From JTS-RE37 sp041744575 (GTDB lineage: Bacteria > Bacteroidota > Bacteroidia > Flavobacteriales > Flavobacteriaceae), in assembly GCA_041744575.1 (NCBI GenBank), contig JBGTKP010000049.1:124001-188000 (forward strand): a stretch of DNA of 64,000 bases, given 5' to 3'. This document shows, one piece after another, positions 57,825 through 64,000 of this stretch. A model generated the notes under the pieces. It did no database searches. It saw nothing but the letters and a program-made list of their open reading frames with translations, and had not been told where the DNA came from. Position numbers and translations under genes: made by a program. How positions within the stretch are numbered: the first letter of the stretch is position 1; each line of letters begins with the position of its first letter.

Positions 57825-59264
57825 ATGACAGCGACTCCCGGTAAACCCTGGTCAGGGCTGCTTATTTTCGGTCTGGCCGTTTTTCTGGTGTTCTGCCTCC
57901 TTTTTGAAGAGGCGATCCGGCTGCCGGGATGGCTTACCTGGTTGGGTAGGTGGCACCTTGTCCTGTTGCATTTTCCAATCGTACTTCTGTTGGTCATTGT
58001 GTTCTATGCGGTTACCGCCAGGACATTGCCAATGACATTCTTTACGGCAGCGGTTTTATTTGCACTTATTACGGCCATTTCAGGCTTTTTTCTGGGGACT
58101 GCCAATGAACCCAAAACCTCCTTACTTTTAAAACACCAGTGGCTCGGAGCGGGAGTTGCCCTTGTTTCGACGTTCTGGTATGGTATAGAATTGCGGTGGC
58201 CCGGGAGAAAACTTTATACCGGGGTATTTTCTGTAAGCCTTTTAATTCTGGTGGGAATGACCGGACATTTTGGCGGGATGGTGACGCATGGAGAAGATTT
58301 TCTTGCACTGCCGACCACTCAGAAAGAAGGTCCAATTCCTGAAAATCCGCTCATCTACAAGCATGTGGTTGCGCGCATGCTGGAGAATCATTGTATCTCA
58401 TGTCATAATGGTAATAAGAGAAAGGGGGAATTGGAAATGACAAGTCTCACCCATTTGTTAAAGGGTGGCGAAAGTGGTAAAACAATCATTCCAGGCCATC
58501 CGGAAGAGAGCGAAATGCTGCGACGGCTGCATTTACCTGCTGATGATGAAGAACATATGCCTCCTGAAGGTAAAAAATCGCTGAATTCCACCGAAATTGA
58601 AATTATTGAACACTGGGTGGCACTGGGGGCTTCTGATACCCTTAGGCTGGATCATCTGAGTGACCAGGAATCACTGGCCGGCCTCGTGAGGTCGCTGATG
58701 ACACCCAATCCTTTATCAAGATGGTCCGGATTGAAGAAGGTGGCGGATACCACGCTCTCAAGGCTTTCATCCGATTACATCAGCCTTCATCGGGTGGCAG
58801 AAGGCTCACAGGCCCTGGTGCTCAAAGCCTACCTCCCTCCTGTATACAATACAGATACGCTTATGGTAGTTGGCGAAGTGGCGCCCAATCTTGTGGAAAT
58901 GGATCTCAGTGGGTTACCATTAACTTCAAGAGAAATGGAATTCATCACCCAATGCACCCAAGTCGAAAAATTAGAACTTGACGGAACAACCATTACTGAT
59001 GAAACCCTTGCACTTATTAAGCAACTTTCAAATGTAAGAAACCTCAAGATTTATGGAACTGATTTAACCGACAAAAGCATCCCGGTGATCGCAGGCCTTA
59101 AATCACTGGAAAACCTCTATGTATGGGATACCGGTATTTCTGAGAAAGGATTGTCAGAATTACACACCGCTTTTCCTAAACTGAAGATTGTAAAAGGGGT
59201 GAAGGAATTCCCGCAGAACAATGTGCCACAGGAAGACTCCCTGAATATCAACCCAGGGCGATAA
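57825..59264 (+). CDS. DUF2231-type membrane protein with cytochrome c and leucine-rich-repeat domains
   Basis: The 479-residue protein has about four to five membrane helices (about 9-140) including LGRWHLVLLHFPIVLLLVI, the DUF2231-like pattern; then a PSCyt1-type domain with heme motif CISCHNGNKRKGELEM (about 190) and MPPEGKKSL; and a C-terminal leucine-rich repeat region (about 340-465) with units such as VEKLELDGTTITDETL and LKIYGTDLTDKSI. It starts 3 bp after the DUF1501 stop. With the two preceding genes it forms a three-gene set whose membrane member could pass electrons to or from the cytochrome of the first protein. Confidence 0.9.
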   Translation: MTATPGKPWSGLLIFGLAVFLVFCLLFEEAIRLPGWLTWLGRWHLVLLHFPIVLLLVIVFYAVTARTLPMTFFTAAVLFALITAISGFFLGTANEPKTSLLLKHQWLGAGVALVSTFWYGIELRWPGRKLYTGVFSVSLLILVGMTGHFGGMVTHGEDFLALPTTQKEGPIPENPLIYKHVVARMLENHCISCHNGNKRKGELEMTSLTHLLKGGESGKTIIPGHPEESEMLRRLHLPADDEEHMPPEGKKSLNSTEIEIIEHWVALGASDTLRLDHLSDQESLAGLVRSLMTPNPLSRWSGLKKVADTTLSRLSSDYISLHRVAEGSQALVLKAYLPPVYNTDTLMVVGEVAPNLVEMDLSGLPLTSREMEFITQCTQVEKLELDGTTITDETLALIKQLSNVRNLKIYGTDLTDKSIPVIAGLKSLENLYVWDTGISEKGLSELHTAFPKLKIVKGVKEFPQNNVPQEDSLNINPGR

Positions 59265-59282
59265 TATCACTATCAATTGCTG

Positions 59283-60314
59283 CTATTGTTTGTTTTTTCT
59301 AATCTGTAACGCATAGGCTTTTTTTGGATTTTCGATCAGCAGCCCATTAATTTCTTTCTGTGTGAATCCATTTTTACGAAGGGCGGGCAGGAGATCAGTA
59401 AATATATCGGTATATCCTTTATACGCCCCTCCATCGGGTACTCCCACGTTAAACCATCCGGAATCATGTGAGATCAGTATTTTATTGAGCCGGTTTTCTT
59501 TCTTTAATAAGGTCAGGATGCCAACGTACCAGTCGATATTATCAGAGGCACTGGCTTCCGCAGTCGATTCACTATTCACATTGTCAAGGGAAATCCATGC
59601 TCCTTCGGCGGATGCTGCCAGATAACCTTCCATAGTTCCGTTTTGGGCATGTGTCCAGACAAAGGCTTCAGGAGAAACCCCCATATCCCTTAGGATCTTA
59701 ATTTGAGACAGTGCGGGGGCATCTTCTCCGGTATGTGAGACGATGGACAGTCCTGTTTTAAGATGTGTAAGGGCGGCCGCCTCCACCAATTTCCGATGGG
59801 TCTCCGATAATGTATCCTGAGCTTCAACGGATATTTTTATAAATCCGGGTTTAATACCCGTGCCATCAATACCCATACGAAATTCTTCCATCCACTCTTT
59901 CGCGAGTGTTTCCACACTTGCCTTCAGGGCGTGGTCGGGGACAAATTTATTCCTGCCCGATCCATAGAAACCAGTATTCGTCAGAAATTGAACACCTGTG
60001 GCCTTTGAAAGCATTTTCAGGACCTCCGGATCCCTTCCGAGGTAGGCGGGCGTGCAATCGAGGATGGTCTTAATGCCGTATTGCTGCGCTTCTTTAATAA
60101 AGGGAAGGGCGCGGGAGAAAACCTCCTGTTTATCCCAACGGTGGTATCCGGTGCTGTCAGCCCCGATCCAGTCTACCATCACGTGTTCGTGGATCAGGGT
60201 CATACCCATTTTTCTAGCAGGAATCTGACCGGTGACCGTCATTACCTGAGCACCGCCATGGTCAGCTGTCAGGCAAAGGAAAAGAAAGAAACCAAATCGA
60301 AGCGTGTTTATCAT
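59283..60314 (-). CDS. Secreted phosphotriesterase family protein
   Basis: The 343-residue protein has a signal peptide (about 1-22) and the amidohydrolase/phosphotriesterase barrel: LIHEHVMVDW (His42, His44), a candidate carbamylated Lys in KPGFIKISVE, His ligands in SIVSHTGEDAP and FVWTHAQNG, and the final Asp in ILISHDSGWFNVG. Members act as lactonases or esterases; true phosphotriesterase activity is rare. It converges on the planctomycete-type operon with 18 bp between stops. Confidence 0.92.
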   Translation of the reverse strand: MINTLRFGFFLFLCLTADHGGAQVMTVTGQIPARKMGMTLIHEHVMVDWIGADSTGYHRWDKQEVFSRALPFIKEAQQYGIKTILDCTPAYLGRDPEVLKMLSKATGVQFLTNTGFYGSGRNKFVPDHALKASVETLAKEWMEEFRMGIDGTGIKPGFIKISVEAQDTLSETHRKLVEAAALTHLKTGLSIVSHTGEDAPALSQIKILRDMGVSPEAFVWTHAQNGTMEGYLAASAEGAWISLDNVNSESTAEASASDNIDWYVGILTLLKKENRLNKILISHDSGWFNVGVPDGGAYKGYTDIFTDLLPALRKNGFTQKEINGLLIENPKKAYALQIRKNKQ

Positions 60315-60575
60315 TTCTGGTTATAATTAATCTTCAGGAGTTCAGGTTGGCCGTTGAACACTCCGGGCCAGCAGTTTAAAGCAAGATACAAATTATGTGC
60401 GGGTTGGTTCGCTGGTCTGGCAAAAAGCAATTCCGGATTGCAAAGGAAACGGCTGTCCAAATAACGATTTTACTATATATACCAATCGAACCACCGGAAG
60501 ACCGGAAGTGTATTTAATGAATATCTTTGAAGAATTCAAAGGTGTATTTGCCGAATCAGAATTGAAATCCGGAAT

Positions 60576-61664
60576 ATGTCGACAATTGAGCATAAATTAA
60601 AAGAGCGAATAAAGGAACTCACCTGCCTGTATGAGGTGACTTCTATCATGGTCAATGCCAACTACGATCAGCTGGAGACTTCAATGGCTGCTATATCTCA
60701 CAGTGTCAGGAAAGCCTGGCAGCATGAGGAAGAGGCCAGAGTAAAGCTCCATACGAAGGATTATTTTGTCGTTACTGATGAAGATGATATAAGCGAGGTT
60801 TTTATCAGATCGGATATCAAGGTTTTCAATAAAATTGATGGGTTTGTTCAGGTGGGTTACCCCGGAAAGTCATTTACAATTTCAGATTTTTTGGAAGAGG
60901 AGAGAAAGCTTCTGGACAATGTTGCCCTGGCCGTTGGAAACCTGATTGAAAGAAAGCAAATTCGCGACAGCGAGGCGACGGTAAGGCTTCAAATGGAAAG
61001 GACAGACCGCTTGCATATTTTAGGGGAAATAACTGCCGGAATTGCCCATGAACTCAATACACCTCTGGCCAACATCCTCGGATTTACTGAATTACTGAGT
61101 GAAAATATTGCGGATAAACGAGCAATCAGGGATCTTAAAAAAATAATGGACAACGCCATCTTTTGTCGCGAAATCGTGAAAAAGTTGATGTTCTTTACCT
61201 GTGAAATGCCACAGGAGATGACCGAGTTGCATTTGAATCCGATCGTTGAGAACGTCCTGAAATTACTGGGACCGTCCTTGCTGGAAAAAAAGATTGTGCT
61301 TACCAAATTGTTCAGCAATACCGATATCAGGTTGAGGACAGATACCGTACAGATTACACAAGTACTTTTCAATTTGATCATGAACGCCGTCTACTATTCT
61401 CCCAAAGGCGGGAAGGTGGAGGTGATGGTTGAGGAAAATGAGGAAAACATACAAATCCGAATAACCGACGAAGGTCCGGGTATAGAATCCAAGAACACCG
61501 CCAGGATCTTTGAACCGTTTTTTACCACCAAGCCGCTGGGGGAAGGTTCGGGTCTTGGCCTTAGCGTTGTTCATGGCATTATCAGCAGTCATCAGGGAAG
61601 TATAACGCACCAGCCGAATACTCCTTTTGGCAGTATATTTATCATCAATTTCCCTAAATTATAA
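60576..61664 (+). CDS. Cytoplasmic histidine kinase with GAF-like sensor
   Basis: The 362-residue protein lacks membrane helices. An N-terminal GAF-like region (about 1-125: RIKELTCLYEVTSIM, FVQVGYPGK, LDNVALAVGNLIERK) is followed by a dimerisation helix with the H-box GEITAGIAHELNTPLANILG (His158) and an ATPase domain with the N-box LIMNAVYYSP, ITDEGPGI, FEPFFTTK and GEGSGLGLSVVHG. It is NtrB-like. The next gene, 2 bp away, encodes its sigma-54 response regulator, so they form a two-component pair responding to an internal signal. Confidence 0.94.
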   Translation: MSTIEHKLKERIKELTCLYEVTSIMVNANYDQLETSMAAISHSVRKAWQHEEEARVKLHTKDYFVVTDEDDISEVFIRSDIKVFNKIDGFVQVGYPGKSFTISDFLEEERKLLDNVALAVGNLIERKQIRDSEATVRLQMERTDRLHILGEITAGIAHELNTPLANILGFTELLSENIADKRAIRDLKKIMDNAIFCREIVKKLMFFTCEMPQEMTELHLNPIVENVLKLLGPSLLEKKIVLTKLFSNTDIRLRTDTVQITQVLFNLIMNAVYYSPKGGKVEVMVEENEENIQIRITDEGPGIESKNTARIFEPFFTTKPLGEGSGLGLSVVHGIISSHQGSITHQPNTPFGSIFIINFPKL

Positions 61665-61666
61665 GT

Positions 61667-62986
61667 ATGCTGCACAAAGAGAATATTCTTATAGTTGATG
61701 ATGACACAGATATCCTTGAATTGTTGCAACGGCATCTGCATTCGTTGCATTACCATACCTATAAGGCGATCTCTGTCAAAGAGGCCCTCTACATATTAAA
61801 GGACACCCCGATCGACCTGCTGATTACGGATATACAGATGCCTGAAGTGGATGGCATTGAACTGCTTAAATTCGCTGATGAGCATTATCCAGGACTACAA
61901 AAGCTGGTCATTACCGGCTATCCTTCGGTGGAGGGAGCTTTGGAAGTCATCCGGTCAGGCGCTACGGATTATCTTACCAAGCCCTTTACCAAGGAAGAAT
62001 TAAAACAGGTGGTTCAAAAGGCATTCAGGCAGCGCGCAGGAAAGAAGGCCGGCAAGCCGGAGATCAGGCAAACTCCTAAGATGAATACGGACCTGATTGG
62101 CAGTTCCGAAGCTTTCCGTAAAATTATTGACATTATTGCAAGACTGAAGGACAACAAAGCCACAGTGCTTATCAGGGGTGAAAGTGGAACTGGGAAGGAA
62201 TTGGTGGCCAGGGCCATCCATTATTCAGGCAAATTTTCCCGGGCGCCTTTCGTGGTAGTCAATTGCGGAGCCATTCCGGAAAATTTACAGGAGGCAGAAT
62301 TCTTTGGGTATATCAAAGGAGCCTTTACAGGAGCGGATGAGAATCGCAATGGATTTTTTCAGGCGGCAGAAGGGGGAACACTCTTTCTGGATGAAATCGG
62401 TACTGCCTCGCCGGAGGTGCAGGTCAAATTATTACGGGCCTTACAGGAAAAGGAAATTACAAGGGTCGGTTCCCGTAAAACGGAAAAAGTGGACATCCGT
62501 ATCATAGCAGCTACGAATGCCAACCTGCTTGAGGATATTTCAAACAACAAGTTCCGCGAGGATTTATATTACAGGCTGGTAGTAGTGGAAATTGATGTGC
62601 CTCCCCTAAGAGAGCGACCATCAGACATCCCTCAGCTCGCTGAAAAATTTCTGAGCAAATACGGATTGGAATACAAGGACAGATTATTGCAAATAACAGG
62701 GGATGCCATGCGGATCCTCGAAAGATATCATTGGCCCGGTAATATCAGGGAACTGGAGAATGTAATACAACGGGCCATTATCATGTCCGATGGTGTTATA
62801 GAAGTGAAGGACCTGCCGGAACAGTTGAAATACCAGATACATTTTCCAGATACCGGTTTTGTACCTCTGAAAGAAATGGAACGCAATTATGTAATGCAGG
62901 TCCTTATCCATACCAGGGGAAACAAAACAAAAGCCTCCGAAATTCTTCAGATTGACCGAAAAACACTGCGCGATAAATTAAAATAA
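61667..62986 (+). CDS. NtrC/AtoC-type sigma-54-dependent response regulator
   Basis: The 439-residue protein has a receiver domain (about 1-120; acceptor Asp55 in LLITDIQMPE), an AAA+ domain (about 140-380) with Walker A GESGTGKE near 171, the sigma-54 contact loop GAFTGAD near 218-224, Walker B GGTLFLDEIG, and a Fis-type helix-turn-helix (about 410-439: TKASEILQIDRKTLRDKLK). It activates promoters of the -24/-12 class. A near-consensus promoter of this class lies 128 bp after its stop, before a small secreted protein gene, so that gene is the first target to consider. Confidence 0.96.
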   Translation: MLHKENILIVDDDTDILELLQRHLHSLHYHTYKAISVKEALYILKDTPIDLLITDIQMPEVDGIELLKFADEHYPGLQKLVITGYPSVEGALEVIRSGATDYLTKPFTKEELKQVVQKAFRQRAGKKAGKPEIRQTPKMNTDLIGSSEAFRKIIDIIARLKDNKATVLIRGESGTGKELVARAIHYSGKFSRAPFVVVNCGAIPENLQEAEFFGYIKGAFTGADENRNGFFQAAEGGTLFLDEIGTASPEVQVKLLRALQEKEITRVGSRKTEKVDIRIIAATNANLLEDISNNKFREDLYYRLVVVEIDVPPLRERPSDIPQLAEKFLSKYGLEYKDRLLQITGDAMRILERYHWPGNIRELENVIQRAIIMSDGVIEVKDLPEQLKYQIHFPDTGFVPLKEMERNYVMQVLIHTRGNKTKASEILQIDRKTLRDKLK

Positions 62987-62991
62987 CACAC

Positions 62992-63027
62992 CGGGGAATT
63001 ATTACGCAACCGGGGAAATAATCCCCG
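62992..63027. promoter_or_regulatory. Dyad after the regulator gene: candidate enhancer or terminator
   Basis: CGGGG-A-ATTATT (62992-63003) and AATAAT-CCCCG (63017-63027) form an interrupted dyad with one bulged A; CCGGGGAA is also repeated directly at 62991 and 63010, 19 bp apart. It ends about 90 bp before the -24 element, a normal distance for an NtrC-type binding site. A T-run is absent, so a terminator is less likely. Confidence 0.45.
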
Positions 63028-63114
63028 TTCTCTTCATTTAATATCCTTAATAATATCCGAGTAATGTATTGATATTCAGGGATATAAAAGATCCGACACC
63101 TTAATTGATATTTT

Positions 63115-63130
63115 GGGCATGCAGTTTGCC
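63115..63130 (+). promoter_or_regulatory. Sigma-54 (-24/-12) promoter
   Basis: GGGCATGCAGTTTGCC contains GG (63116-63117), exactly 10 bp, then GC (63128-63129), and agrees with the consensus TGGCACG-N4-TTGC in GGCA-G and TTGC, with two substitutions. The transcript would start near 63140, about 50 nt before the 63189 gene. Confidence 0.7.
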
Positions 63131-63188
63131 TTAAGGGCATAGCAAAGAGGCAACCCGCTAAAAACACTTTGGGAAAGCCGGAAAATAA

Positions 63189-63572
63189 ATGAACCCTAAA
63201 TATATAATTATGATAAAGTATGCAATGGCCCTGCTCTTTTCGATCAGCGCCGTCCAGGCTCAGAATGCCAGCTCTTTTAGTCCTGTTGCGGTCGAGGTTG
63301 GAGACCTTCTTGAAATTGGCCGCCCGGAATATAATCGCTTTAAGCACATTGATTTTCCTCCTGCCAATTTAATTATCAAAAGAGGTGGGATCGCAAACTA
63401 CAAAAGGGCCGAGGGACAGCAAGTGGTAGTAACCTCAGTAAAGGAGAAGAAAAATGGGCGTACGGAAATTAAGATCAGGCGAAAAGACGGCGGACGCTTT
63501 TTTGGAATAAATACGGTCATTTCGGCTGATCTTCAAAAGGCGATGCAAAGTGGAGAACTCCAAACCAGGTAG
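63189..63572 (+). CDS. Small secreted protein of unknown function, probable sigma-54 target
   Basis: The 127-residue protein has a signal peptide ending AVQAQ (ATG 63189 or, with a tidier signal, ATG 63210). The mature part is about 100 residues, rich in Lys/Arg, with NLIIKRGGIANYKRAEGQQV, KIRRKDGGRFFG and a helix near the end. Similar short proteins occur in Flavobacteria, but I know no function. A sigma-54 promoter precedes it and the sigma-54 activator gene lies upstream, which suggests inducible expression of a periplasmic or exported product. Confidence 0.8.
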   Translation: MNPKYIIMIKYAMALLFSISAVQAQNASSFSPVAVEVGDLLEIGRPEYNRFKHIDFPPANLIIKRGGIANYKRAEGQQVVVTSVKEKKNGRTEIKIRRKDGGRFFGINTVISADLQKAMQSGELQTR

Positions 63573-63874
63573 TCCGGATATATAATAGTCACCGGTGGGC
63601 ATAACGACTTTAAAAGGAATTTTACCCGGACGGAAATTTCTTAAGCACATTTTAATCACTGGCATCAGATGAGAAAAAAATTTAAAAGGAGTATCTGCTC
63701 TACATGTGCGTTTATCTCATTTTGTTCACTTACACAAGACAAGAGTAACATCAGTTCTTGTAGTGAGTATCAGCATTACAAAAGCAGGCATAGAACCCCT
63801 GTGATCCAATTGCTGTATTTCTAAAGATAGCACAGGGGTTAAAATACTTAAGTGGGAACTACAAAAGAAAATCC
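63573..63874. other. 302 bp region upstream of the glutamate dehydrogenase-type gene
   Basis: The region contains a 10 bp perfect inverted repeat (63794-63840) and a 51-codon open frame at 63669-63824 (MRKKFKRSICSTC...), Cys-rich and without recognisable function, which I regard as doubtful. No clear -33/-7 promoter was found. Confidence 0.4.
63794..63840. repeat. 10 bp perfect inverted repeat upstream of the dehydrogenase gene
   Basis: AACCCCTGTG (63794-63803) and CACAGGGGTT (63831-63840) are exact reverse complements separated by 27 bp. No T-run follows, so it is more likely an operator or a leader structure than a terminator. It ends 34 bp before the next ATG. Confidence 0.7.
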
Positions 63875-64000
63875 ATGAAAACAAAATCAGCAAGACAAAA
63901 AAGCACAAGACAAGGGATGTTAAAAAATGTGATGCGTCAGTTTGACAACGCTGCAGATATCATTCAGCTTAATGCCAACATCCGGAAGATTCTTGAAGTA
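63875..64000 (+). CDS. Glu/Leu/Phe/Val dehydrogenase, N-terminal part (3' truncated)
   Basis: The frame from ATG 63875 stays open to the window end and yields 42 residues; from the internal ATG 63917 it reads MLKNVMRQFDNAADIIQLNA and continues NIRKILEV, which matches the start of the Bacteroidota glutamate/leucine dehydrogenase family (typically ...DNAADIM.L.PNIRKIL.V.ENE...). The true start is probably 63917, because the family begins near MLKN and the upstream residues are a polar tail. The catalytic and nucleotide-binding parts lie outside the window, so the call rests on this short match. Confidence 0.7.
   Translation, partial: MKTKSARQKSTRQGMLKNVMRQFDNAADIIQLNANIRKILEV

Noticed and set aside
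60397..60600. 67-codon open frame overlapping the histidine kinase start
   Set aside because: It starts at a GTG, has no domain or signal peptide, and overlaps the kinase start by 25 bp in another frame; a competing 40-codon frame in the same place is equally likely by chance.
63818..63833. 16 bp identity (TTCTAAAGATAGCACA) with the MBL/ctaB gap at 8986-9001
   Set aside because: About one 16 bp match is expected by chance in a window of this size, and the flanks do not match.

Overview
The window is a contiguous stretch of a Bacteroidota chromosome, most likely a marine or otherwise aerobic member of the Flavobacteriaceae. The evidence is the type IX secretion and gliding genes (SprA, three PorP/SprF-OmpA type outer membrane proteins, a surface protein with a CHU_C type-B sorting domain), the flavobacterial cytochrome oxidase gene order, and promoters of the Bacteroidota type (TTG, 19-21 bp, TAnnTTTG). 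No tRNA, rRNA, insertion sequence, prophage or CRISPR array was seen. Both edges cut genes: SprA lacks its N-terminus and a glutamate dehydrogenase-type gene runs off the right end.

Layout. 1-7905: sprA end, then gcvH-vanZ-tonB, closed by a terminator. 8055-14358: a secreted metallo-beta-lactamase fold hydrolase facing a terminal oxidase assembly run (ctaB, two subunit III genes, subunit IV, a cysteine-free SCO-like protein, SCO, DUF420, a small CxxC membrane protein). 14473-24177: a tripartite efflux locus with four MacB/FtsX-type permeases, one ATPase, two adaptors and one TolC, apparently made by duplication of a permease-permease-adaptor unit. 24260-32265: housekeeping and stress genes (tsaB, mscS, YyaL-like lipoprotein, a dodecin-like protein, a double Nfu scaffold, a lone PorP/SprF protein, a VWA protein). 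32518-37045: a TPR/LytS-type kinase with LytTR regulator, a gamma-carbonic anhydrase and fabD. 37193-43725: type-B CTD surface protein + PorP/SprF + OmpA operon. 43901-47883: DUF4212/sodium symporter and acetyl-CoA synthetase, an acetate or short-chain acid uptake and activation unit. 47943-51837: minus-strand Nramp-related transporter, SanA-like, S58 peptidase, SET protein.

51838-60314 holds a gene-poor stretch with a tiny basic protein, a secreted phosphodiesterase/phosphatase, a three-gene set of planctomycete-type proteins (DUF1549/1553 cytochrome, DUF1501 Tat protein, DUF2231-cytochrome-LRR protein) and a secreted phosphotriesterase-family protein. 60576-63572 is a soluble histidine kinase, an NtrC-type sigma-54 activator and a small secreted protein. 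Between the last two lies a near-consensus -24/-12 promoter preceded by a dyad that could be the activator's enhancer. I regard this as the most testable regulatory circuit in the window.

The calls rest on reading translated sequence and motifs by eye; no database search was run. Start codons were moved from the longest reading frame where a signal peptide, a promoter or the family start argued for it, and this is stated in each entry.
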